Below, piece after piece: positions 44,463-55,800 of a DNA stretch of 64,000 nucleotides. Source of the stretch: Chamaecrista fasciculata (taxonomy: Eukaryota > Streptophyta > Magnoliopsida > Fabales > Fabaceae); assembly GCA_003254925.1 (NCBI GenBank), contig QANZ01003098.1:1-64000 (forward strand), given 5' to 3'. Made by a program: the position numbers and the translations under genes. Numbering within the stretch: the stretch's first letter is position 1; each line of letters begins with the position of its first letter. The notes beneath the pieces are model-generated. The model saw only the letters and a list, made by a program, of their open reading frames with translations. It did not search any database and had not been told where the DNA came from.

Positions 44463-45590
44463 ATGTTAAAATTGCACAGACCCTAAATTGAACACAATTT
44501 TAAAAATGGTTTTTAATATGTGTTGTATGCCGTGTTTGACATAATTGTATGAAGTGTTCATATTTGAATTGTGTGGTGTTGGATATGGCTCTAAGGTTTT
44601 TGATAAATACGGCCTGCGTGTCGTCTCCCTCCACTCTATTGTAATTTTACTTTCAGTTTATACCTCAATGTAACTGGGGTTTATTCTCTTGTAATTTTAT
44701 TTTTCTTTTTAGAAAAATTCTCTCATTGGCTTGAGAGGATTATAGGGTAGATGGGCCATATCTAAACACGGTATATGTTTTACATTTAGTTTGTATGTGA
44801 TGCGCTAGATGTATGTTTAGGGTGCGAAATTTTAACATGCTACTTTATATATTGCGCTACAACCACGTATACGATACGAGCGTGGGATTTTGTATACGAT
44901 ACAAAATTCGTGCACATATATGTATGTGATACATGGGGTAATAAACATGTGGCATGACTCGTTTAATTTTAAAAGTAGTTTTAAAATTAAACTATAAAAC
45001 GGAACATTTTTAAATTCAAACCCTTTTAGAAAATCTTAAGTTTTAATGCCGTCGGTAAAACGCCCTGTCAAAATCTTGTTCATCGTGGAGCGGTGATCGC
45101 CTACGCGACACGTATCTGCCTTGACCTTGAGGAGACACGGGTGAATGGGAGTTTCAACGCGACGCCCATTGAAATCTTGGTTCTTTGAATGCGGTGATCG
45201 CCTACGCGACACGTGTTCAGTTGGTCCTTGATGATATGGGATTGGTCCTCGGCCTCGTTGTTTTGGATCTAGCCATTCACATGTTTTATTGTGTGACTTA
45301 ATGGGGTTATCAAAACGGTTTTGGACCTCAAGGCATTAGATGGGATAAACATGCCATAATAAGTATCATCTGATGAAACAGTCCCATAAGGATCTAAGAG
45401 TCACATAGGATGTGATTGGTAAAGAGTTACCTACTTAAATAACCAAAGGGTGCATGATCGCCTATGCGACGGTAAACTTTGGTGAAATATGGGTCTTAGC
45501 CACTAATAATAAATTTTACTGGGTTTTATAAAATGGTGGATATTTATTTTTCCTGGTAGTTAAACTTTTCATATCTTAGTTGTAGAATCA
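44463..45590 (+). mobile_element. Probable 5' LTR/leader of the copia element
   Basis: Non-coding stretch directly upstream of the gag-like start. It contains a repeated gcggtgatcgcctacgcgaca (45090 and 45190) and a third gatcgcctatgcgac (45457), with ttagttgtagaatca just before the gag ATG. The LTR start would lie in or before the N gap, so boundaries cannot be fixed. Confidence 0.5.
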
Positions 45591-47690
45591 ATGGCAAACA
45601 ATAGTTCAACGTTATCACTGCGATCTATCCTTGAGAAGGATAAATTGTCTGGGACAAAATTCCTTAACTGGTATCGTAATTTGAGAATTGTTCTCACCCA
45701 ACGAAGGAAGCTGCAGACTTCCTTGACTAGTTTTGTGATTTGAGAATTGTTCTCACCCAACGAAGGAAACTATATGTCCTAGAATCCCTCCCCTGAAGAG
45801 CATGCAAAGGACGCTCCAAAAGCTCAAAGAACTTCTTGTGAGAAGCACTTCAATGACTCTGTGGACGTTGCTTGCCTGATGCTAGCCACGATAGTTCAAA
45901 GAGTTGAACAAGGGAATATTGTCGGCTATTGAGATGGTCACATATCTCAAGGAAACGTTCCAGAACCTGGGGAAAGGGAAGGGCAAAGGAAAGAGGAAAG
46001 GAGACGCCGTGGTTGGTGGGACCAAGCCAGCTGCTGAGCCTAACCCACTACCTACCAAGAAGGCAAAGCCTTCAAAGGATGCGATTTGCCTTTTAAGAAA
46101 TTGCAAATTGTATTTGGAAGATCAAAAGAATAAAAGGAGAGATGAGATCTCTACTTCCGGTATCTTTGTTATAGACGTTCACTTGTCTACTATAACTGCT
46201 TGGGTATTAGATACAGCATGTGGTTTTCACATTTGATGTGAAGGGTCTTAGAGACACTAGAAAGCTGGACAGAAGCGAGATGGACCTACGAGTGGGCAAT
46301 AGAGCAAGGGTTGCTGCTGTTGCTGTGGGAACATACGAGCTTGTTTTGCCCTCTGGGCTTATTTTATTGTTATCATGTACCTTCTTTAAGTTTAAATATT
46401 ATTTCTCTTTCTTATTTGGATAAGAAAGGTTTTATATATAAACGGTAAAGAATTGTGTTCATTTCATAAAGATGATGTTTATTTGCTTATGTGATTTGCA
46501 AGATAAACATTACGTCTTGAAATTGGAACGACAACATGATGACAAAATCTATAACACCGATACGAAAATGATTGAGTTTAGCGAATCTAATCCTATATAC
46601 CTTTAGCATTGTCGTTTAGGCCATATAAACGAGAAACGCCTAGAGAAGCTCCATAGAGATGGACTTCTAAGCACGTTTGATTTTGAATCATATCATGCTT
46701 GCGAATCTTGCTTACTTGGAAAAATGACAAAGGCGCCCTTCACTTGCCACAGTGAGAGGGCATCTGACTTGTTGGGGATCATACATAGTGATGTATGTGG
46801 ACCCATGAGTACACAAGTTAGAGGTGGTTACTCTTATTTCATTACGTTTGCTGACGATTTCAATAGTTTTGACTATGAAGTACAAGTCAGAGTCTTCTGA
46901 AATGTTCAAGAGATTTCAAAATGAAGTTGAGAACCAACTTGGCAAGAAAATTAAAGAACTTCGATCCGATCGAGGTGGCGAATATTTGAGCCAAGAATTT
47001 ATTGATCATCTTAGAAGTTGTGGGATTGTCTCACAACTTACTCCTCCTGGAACCCCACAGTGGGATGGTGTTTCCGAGAGGAGCAATCGAACCCTATTAG
47101 ATATGGTACGATCTATGATGAGTCAGACCGATCTTCCGCGATCCTTTTAGGGATATGCTTTAGAAGCTGTCGCGTTCACACTTAACTGTGTTCCGTCTAA
47201 GGCAGTTGAGAAGACACCATATGAGATATGGAGTGGGAAGAGTCCCATAGTGTCTTATCTCAAAATTTGGGAATGTGAAGTTTACGTTAAGCAAACGATA
47301 AACTATCTCCCAAATCCCTCAAGTGCTTGTAGGATGCCCCAAGGAAACGAGGGGGTATTACGGTTACTGCCCATCTGACAACAAAGTGTTTGTAGTCAGA
47401 AGTGAATTCTTTCTAGAGAAGGATCTTGTTTCCAAAAGAAACAGTGGGAGTAAGGTAGATCTTGAAGGAGTTCAAGATCCACAAGACACTCTAGAGGCGC
47501 AGACGGAAACTAGAGAAGAATCACAAGGTGTTGTGGAAGCTCCTCTAATAACACAAGGACAACGAAGTTTTGATAGAACACGTTTTCAGCCACAAAGATG
47601 AAGAGAAGCCTTTGTTCTCGCAAGAGATAGTTGATGGATCTAGGGAGGGATCTATGTTCTGAATCCAATAGAGTAATACTCCTAGATGCA
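45591..47690 (+). pseudogene. Decayed Ty1-copia gag-pol
   Basis: A gag start at 45591 (MANNSSTLSLRSILEKDKLS) is soon broken. A later frame (45904-46236) has the Lys-rich KGKGKGKRKGD segment and a protease-like WVLDTA. Pre-integrase HCRLGHINEKRLEKLH and CESCLLGKMTKAPF follow (46605-46740). The integrase core has DVCGPMS, RSDRGGEYLSQEF and GTPQWDGVSERSNR, in shifting frames with stops (e.g. at 47148). Domain order protease then integrase marks it as copia. Sequence after ~47690 lacks reverse transcriptase and RNase H, and no 3' LTR is seen, so the element is truncated and dead. Confidence 0.88.
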
Positions 47691-47769
47691 ACTCTATTTC
47701 CTCCTTAACATACCTCTCGTGAAGAACAATATCTGATGCGTTAAATTCAGTCTTCTTTAGGGTGATTTT

Positions 47770-49225
47770 TTTTAATTAGGGCGTGAAATCAATTTAGGGT
47801 TTTAGGATTGAAGATTTACGGTTTAGGGTTTTAGAATTTTAAGGTTTAGAATTTTTAATATTTTTAAGGACTAAATTGGATGAAAATGAAGTTTAATTTT
47901 TTTTAAGTTTTAGGGATTTAGGGTTTAGGGGTTTAGGGTTTAGAGTTTAGGATTTAGGGTTTTAGGTTTAGAGTTTTTAATATTTGGCAAAACATCCTTT
48001 CGTGTCCCTAACGTTTGAAGTGATTTTCAGTTATGCCCCTAACGTTTCATTTGTGTCAGTTGTGCCACCAATGTGAAACGTTAGTTTCAATTATGCCCCC
48101 ACCCTCGTTAGTGTACCGTTTTTCGGAACTTTTGAGCTTCGATTTGTGTTCATTTCAGTTTGTTTTGATAAATGAGTTTATGGGTACTCATTTTCCGCTC
48201 CTAAGGATCATTTTGCACATGAAAATTTTGAGAAAAATGCTTCGTTTTGCTGCATTTCATTTTGGTCCTTTTTGGGGTTCATCAGGTCCGATTTTCTTCG
48301 AATTTGGGGCTATTTTGAGCTTAATCTTTGAAATTGATCAAAGGAATCAAGTTTGTGATATCCGAAAATTAAAACCTATATGAAATCTGATCAAAACCGA
48401 ACTCAAATCGTGCGAAAATGGTGTTTTTTTTTGGGGATGATTGAAATTGGGGGCATAATTGAAACTAACATTTCACATTGGGGCACAACTGACACAAATG
48501 AAATGTTAGGGGCATAACTGAAAATCACCGTAAACGTTAGGGGCACGAAAAAGTGTTTTGCCTTAATATTTTTAAGGACTAAATTGGAATGTTTGGAAGA
48601 TTTTTGGGACACTTTACAATTTTATTTTGAGGATTGGGGACTAAAATGAATGAAGATGATGAAAAAGTGGGGGAATTGGAAATAATGGAATAAAAATGGA
48701 TCAATGACCTAATTGTTCAACTCATTATTTTTTTAAGGGTTTAGGGTTTGGGGTTTGAGGTTTAGGGTTTTAGAATTTAGGGTTTAGGATTTTTAATATT
48801 TTTTAGGACTAAATTGGAATGTTTGGAAGAGTTTTGGGACACTTTACAATTTTATTTTGAGGATTTGAGACTAAAATGAATGAAGATGATGAAAAAGACG
48901 GGGAATTGAGAATAATGAAATAAAATGGGTTAAGGATCTATAAGTGCAATAAGGAAATGCTGATGTGTTGCTTTTTTAATGACGTGACAGTTTTTTTTTA
49001 AGATAACGGGTGCTGACGTGGATATAACGGGACACATCAGCACATAACGAGACACATCAGCATCCATTTTATACACGTAAGCTTTTTTGTAACGTAAATA
49101 TGACGGAGAGACCTATTAGTATGACGTTTTAAAAATTCGGGGACCGATATACACTTCGCAAAATTCAGGGACCTATCAGTGAGAGCGTCCAAAATTCAGA
49201 GACCGGCTTATACACTTAGCTAAGT
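47770..49225. repeat. Repeat with degenerate tttaggg runs, host of a nested element
   Basis: Carries ttagggttttagg-type degenerate telomere-like runs (47790-47975, 48735-48790), ggactaaattggaatgtttg, and a right end with cgggacacatcagcacataa and ggaccgatatacac wording inverted relative to 20375-20820. It is interrupted by the element at 47986-48562. The end near 49225 is approximate. Confidence 0.6.
47986..48562. mobile_element. Mutator-like element nested in the tttaggg repeat
   Basis: 577 bp with ~140-bp inverted ends ggcaaaacatcctttcgtgt and (inverted) ggcaaaacactttttcgtgc. The exact 9-bp duplication ttaatattt flanks it (47977-47985 and 48563-48571). Its removal restores ggtttagagtttttaatatt continuing to tttaaggac. 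Its ends are close relatives of the Pack-MULE at 40016-41767. The interior is unrecognised. Confidence 0.88.
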
Positions 49226-49865
49226 TTTGGAAAACTATGGGACTATATATGGAACGAATAATAACTGAAGGACCAATTTAGAACATTAGACATAACTGAA
49301 GGACCAAAATAAGACTTTAGCTTATTTTTTTATTGGTGGATTCATATGGATATCCTAATTATATGCCTAAATTGCCATCCCTGCATGTGAGAGCACGTGA
49401 CCTGCGTTCTCAAATCTCTAACGGTAACCTTTTGAACTTAACTGGGCCTTTAATGCGTGAGACGCCTAAAATTCTCCCAACCGCAGTCTCTTCTGACTTT
49501 TTGAATTTTGACTGCCTTCAACCAGTAAATAACGGCATAAATGGTGGATATTATTGTCTTTTCGCACACCTCCGTTTTAGTGCCCAAAAACGCACACTCT
49601 CATATATATTCAATTCACTGTAATTTGCTGCGTCTAGATTCTAGGGTTTTCTCTGCCCACAATAGCAGAGCAAGCCTCCTCCCAAATTCTTCCCCGATTT
49701 CCTTTCAAATTTTTCCCTCTTTTTCTCCATTCTTTCAATTTTTTCTTGCTCCGCAAACTTTTTTGTTTCTTTGATTGATCTCTTTTTTTCAATTTCTCTG
49801 TCAAACCCAAAAACCCCATCCATTTCTGTTCTACATCGTCGTCGAGTTCAATTCCTCCGCAGCTA
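49226..49865 (+). promoter_or_regulatory. 5' region of the LRR-Raf-like kinase gene
   Basis: A TATA-like catatatattc at ~49600-49610 lies ~260 bases before the ATG, followed by a pyrimidine-rich leader (49660-49800) typical of plant 5' untranslated regions. The start point is inferred. Confidence 0.45.
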
Positions 49866-52800
49866 ATGAAGCTTCTTCAGTCTGAGGAAACCGGCGACTT
49901 TCCTGAGAAATCCGAAGAAAATAAGCCCCCGAGCTCTTCTTTGGTTGAAGGCAATGACCGTGGCGTTGTTAATGGTGATGCCGTTCTCGACGTCTCTCGG
50001 AAAACCGTGGAGTTTCCGGTATTGGAGAATGCTGAGGATTCTGTGGAGGGTTTGTATCTTTACAGGAACGTGTACAATTTAATCCCCAAGTCTTTGGGAG
50101 GTCTTGGACGGTTGAAGACATTGAAATTCTTCGGGAATGAGATAAATTTGTTTGCCCCGGAGTCTATAAACTTGATGGGGTTGGAGTGCTTGCAGATGAA
50201 GATATCGTCGCCGGGGATCGGTGGGTTGCAGCTGCATAAATTAAGGGGTTTGAAGGAGCTTGAGTTGTCCAAAGTACCTACTCGCCCTTCTGCTTTCCCC
50301 ATATTGACCGATATTGCTGGTCTGAAATGCTTGACCAAGCTATCTATTTGTCACTTCTCAATCAGGTTTGTAGTTCAATTATGCTATTTGTTCAATTGGA
50401 ATTTGTGCTTTTGCTAGTTGCTGATGGAAGTCGGGAATGCAGAATGCTTAAGATATTTGATTGACTTCTTTTCCTGTTCAAGGTTAAAAGAGTGCCTGTT
50501 GGATAGTCCTTTATTTATTTTTATTATTAGGGNGTGGTTGTTGCTATACCTTGTTCTCAGTTTATTTAGTTCTAACTCATTTTTTTCATTTCTAATTTCC
50601 TGTAGATATCTTCCTCCAGAAATTGGCTGCCTAAAGAAGCTGGAATATCTTGATCTTTCATTCAATAAGATGAAGACATTGCCTTCTGAAATCAGTGATT
50701 TGAATGGCTTGATATCTTTGAAAGTTTCCAATAATAAGTTGGTGGAACTACCATCAACTATGGCCTCTCTGTCAAGATTGGAGAACTTGGACCTGTCTAA
50801 TAATAGATTGACTTCATTGGGCTCTCTTGAACTTGGTTCTATGCATAAACTTCAAAGTTTAAATCTTCAGGTGCGTAAGTAGGATTTTCTTGAATCAGAA
50901 TACTATAACAGTTCAACATTGAAGTTCTTTTTCTGAACGTGGCCTCCTGAGATTGTGCTCTTTTGTTTCTGACTTTGTTTAGTCTCTTTATATGCTGAAT
51001 CTAGCTTGTTGATCCTTTGATTATATAGCTTAGTTTAGTTGTAACTTGTTATTCAATCTACAACTTCTAATGGATGTACTGTATTGTACTCAAAATGTTT
51101 TGCATGAAATATTCTGTTTGTGTTATTTTCCACTGCAACATACACTCCTTATCTTTCGATTTGTAACAATTTATTATACCTACTGACTGGTTTATCTATT
51201 GGGGTATGAAAAATAGCTGCTGCCTTACGACCTTGCTATGGCTGATTGTGTGCTAGTGTTTGATATGCAATATTTGTTTGATTGTTTCTTTACTATAGTG
51301 TGTTTTAAAAGTGTTTGACATGGTGGCATCTGACAGTGTTGGGCATGGGGGGACACCACAATTAAGGTTCCTCTATGCATCCAAGGTATTGATTTTGTAG
51401 TTGTAGCTTATCTGTGAAGCAAATCATGATGACTCTGGTCTGGTCCTGTATGTGTGTTCACATGTGTCTATATTTGACCTTTTTTGTGTGTGTTCCCAAC
51501 TGTATATATTAATGTCATTCTGGATTCTTTTCTGTTTTTGACTATATAAATCTAACATGTTTGTTTGAATTTTTGTTCAAGTATAATAAGCTGCTCAACA
51601 TATCCCACATACCTTCATGGATTTCCTGTAATATGGAAGGAAATGACATAGGCGAATGCAGTGACGATTTTAGCAGCTCTTCCATTGAAATGGATGTCTA
51701 TGAAACTAGTTTACAGGAGAATGATGGAATCCTTTCACATTTAGTGGCCGGTAAATTAGCCTTTCCCTTGTTCGTTGTACATCTCTTACTTTGAGGATGA
51801 TCTTCTATTGATTCAGCAATACAGTTCACATGTGTGGAGCCAAAGTTATACCCATTATTATTATTATTATTTTGGCAGGTTCTCATAATACCTCATCAAG
51901 CCTATTAACTAGCTCCTCATCTAATAGTAGATGTTTTGCAACCCGAAAAGCAGGTAAACGGTGGAAGCGACGGCATTATTTACAGCAGAAGGCCCGTCAA
52001 GAATGCTTAAACAACAGTAGAAAGTGGAAAGGTTTTGACAATTCTCAAATGCTAAGTTCGAAGATGCATAGAATTGGTGAACCAGAAAATTTAGAGAGTC
52101 TTGATTCTGAAAATTGCAGAGAAACTGTGTTGGACAAGGTGAATGTGGATGGTGATGCTAAAAAGGTATTCACAGAAGAGGCGGGAAGTGAAAATGCCAT
52201 TGATAATGTTAATAGTAATGAAGTGGGTATTGAAAAGCAGCTGTCTAAAGAGGATTGCTGCTCTAGTGAAAGTAAAGATGAAAAAGATGCTTCCTTATAC
52301 CCCTTAGAGAATGAGCCTAGTGAGCAGGAGGAACCATCAAGTTCAGAAAATTTGAAGTTCACTTCTAAATCAAAGAGGCATTCAGATGGGGATCTTGATA
52401 ATCCCAAACCATGCAAGTCTAGGAAACCAATTGGTGATAGCTCTTTGTTGTCTTACAAGTACAGTAACTTGTCATTTTGTGGCACTGAAGACTATCTGCC
52501 AGATGGCTTTTATGATGCGGGAAGAGATCGGCCCTTTATGCCCCTTGAGAGTTATGAGAAAAATCAAAGTCTTGCCTCTCGTGAAGTCATTTTGTTGGAC
52601 AGGTTTGTTATTTTTTAACTTTATTTTGTCACAGGCATTAAAAGCATTTTTTGGGTAGCACTGTTATGGTGATTATATTTGCAGTTTCCTGATGTACATG
52701 GTTGCAATTGTTTATTCTGTTTCAGAAAAAGAGATGAAGAATTGGACGCTATCACACTCTCTGCTCAGGCATTGGTGTTTCATTTGAAGCAGCTAAATGA

Positions 52801-55800
52801 TTTTACGAGACGTAGAAATCAAACTGCTGTTGATAACTCCCACATCGCATCTCTGCTTGCACTTTTTGTCTCAGATCATTTTGGGGGCAGTGATAGAAGT
52901 ACTATAGTAGAAAGGACAAGAAAAGCAGTGTCTGGTTCAAACTATCTTAAGCCTTTTGTCTGTACATGCTCAACTGGAAGCAACAGTGATATTATTGCTT
53001 CCAACAAACCAGTTGTAAACAGTGTTGAAGACATCACTCTTACTAACATCTGTGAAAGTTCTCTTGATTCCATTAAAAAAAGATGCAGTTCAATCATTGT
53101 TCCCATCGGAACTGTGAAGTTTGGTGTCTGTAGACATAGAGCTCTGCTTTTGAAGGTTATCATTGTTGCTGAAACCGTGTTAGTTTTGTTTGCCAAATTT
53201 TCCAGCTTTTACCAAAGATGATTTTTTTGCAATTTCTTTGACTGCAGTATTTATGTGATCACATGGAGCCACCAGTTCCTTGTGAGCTTGTCAGGGGTTT
53301 CCTGGATTTTTCACCACATGCCTGGAACATCATCATAGTTAATAGAGGTAATAAGCAGGTTCGAATGCTAGTTGATGCATGTCGGCCACATGATATTAGA
53401 GAAGAGGAAGACCCTGAGTTCTTTTGCAGGTTTGTATTGTGTACTTTGAATTGTAGACTCTTCCTTGTAAAATGGCATTTTTGTTTTAGTTAGGGTCGTA
53501 GGACTAACCCATATATGGATGAATGCCAATTATTTTTAATGGCTATGCTGAAATATTGCTTTTGGTATTTTGTACTGCTATATCTTGAGTAACTATTGAC
53601 CTTTTAGTATTCTAGAACTTGGACTTATATTTGAAAGCTTAATCTCTTACTATAACATGTAAAAATGTTGCTCATGGTAATGAAGTTAAGTAAATATTCC
53701 TTTAATATCTTTACAAGATTAGAAACTTCTATATATTTTAGTGTGCATAAGTAGGTCATTAGTGCTTTGAACATTATTATATACTTTGAGGGTATAATTG
53801 ACCATAAAAACAGTTTGGAGATACAACTGAGGCTTATCTCATAATTTTGGGGTCCCAGAAGTGCTTTTGCCTTGTAACTTGTTATATAATTTAACATATT
53901 GTCTACTAGCTAAATGCTGCGATCTACATATTGGCTCTGAGGATTCAGTATTTCTAATGGCCGTCTTATTTTCCATACTGCCCATGCTGCATTTTTACTT
54001 TTTGGCTCTGTTCACATTGTGATTTGTCAATGTCGGGTTGTTGCTGGTCTTCCTTAATCTGACCTCAAAACCTATACTACCAGTCACAACCTATACAACT
54101 AAGGATTATCCCATAATTTTGGGGTCCCAGAAGTGCTTTTGCTCTATAACTTATTATATAACTTGACATATTGTCTACTAGCTAAATACTGCGATCTACA
54201 TATTGGCTCTGAGGACTCGGTATTTCTAATGGCTGTCTTATTTTCCATACTGCCCATGCTGCATTTTTACTTTTTGGCTCTGTTCACATCGTGGTTTGTC
54301 AATGTCGGGTTGTCACTGGTCTTCCTCAATATGACTTCACAACATATACTACGGTCAAAAACCAGACATTGTAAAATTGTCAGAACCATGTGGATTATGT
54401 TTTATGACGTGACTGTAACCTTGATTGAGATTGACTATAACCTTAACCATACCCACATTTATTGAATTCAGTAGGATCTAGTGAGCCAGCTCAATATTAT
54501 GAATCTCCATTCATGCTTTCGTGGACCGCATTGTCCATTTAAATTATCGATGTTGTGGTCCCCTGATTAAGAGTGTGATTGTGTGAGAATAATTATGTTG
54601 GTAATCTCTGTAACCTTTACATTTTACATTAACTTATGTGGATTTTTTTTATGAATAAAGTGTATTATATGTTGTTTCACAGTAGACTTTCAACACAAAA
54701 CATCAGTGTAGCACTTTATAATAGGATAGACTATGTGCTGTGCAAGCTTGTTTGGGAACATGTTTAATTCTGATATTGCTGTGAAATTATATACGTTTTT
54801 TGGGAATCTGATGGCTTGCTTGTTATTCCAGGTATATACCTCTCAATCGAGCCAAAGCCCCTCATTCATGTGATGGAAATCTTGATCCTGGTTCTTTTCC
54901 ATCTCTTTCTTCATGCGAGAAGATCAAGGCAACTTCTAGTACTTTAGTTCGGTGCAAATTTGGATCAGTTGAAGCCGCAGCAAAGGTGTGTTCCTAAAGT
55001 CTTGCTGGGATTTTAACTAGATTGTGTGATGTGTCTAGAACTTATTACTTTCTAATTACTAGGACAACTTGTATGATATGTTTATCATATAATTCACATT
55101 ATATTGACTAATGAGTGGGTTCAGGTTGGGCCGTAGATGGGCGATGTGAAATATTTCCTTTTATTCCTTATTTGAGATCTACAAGGCACTTGCTGCTCCA
55201 TCAGCCCCTTTCTTTGAGTAGCGTCCAGCCTGCCAAATTCCAATTTGCCCTTCTTCATTGAAAATAAAAAATGGACCAACTGTTTTACTTATCGTTGTTA
55301 GATTTTCTTAATATAATTATTCCGAGCTAAAAAATGAATTCTGGAGGCAATTTATCTGTCTGAATAACAAGACTCATTATTGTCTTGATATAAATTGGTA
55401 ATGCAGTGTCACCCTATGGGTTACTGCCAGATGAAGCTGCTTATTTTGTGGTCTTTTTTCTTTTTTTAATTTATTATTTTTAAAGTAACCTTTTGTGGCC
55501 TAGTTCTGGATCATCTGGTAATCAATGTATGGACTTATAATGTTGGCTGGTAGTACGAGGAATAATTTTAACACCCATGGAGATTCTAGAAATAGGTAGC
55601 AATCAGATGTCGAGTATCGTGAGGTTTATTTGAAATTTTAGCCTAGTAATTCAACTTATTTAATTGTTAAGCATCCATATCAAGTGGCTTCCAACTTCCA
55701 AGGAAAAAAGAAAATCACAAGTTGACTCAAATCTGTCTCCAAAGCATTGAGTTGTATGTATCCATGTGACTCGCGTAGTTGTTGAAAACTTGAATTCTGT

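Noticed and set aside
44099-44491. 130-codon frame across the N run
   Set aside because: It consists almost entirely of unknown bases; only a TA microsatellite and a few codons are real.
50414-50731. Frames in both directions inside intron 1 of the LRR-kinase gene
   Set aside because: They contain the N at 50533 and overlap exon 2 in the wrong frame or strand; the exon 1/exon 2 junction AG|A at 50365/50606 is in frame without them.
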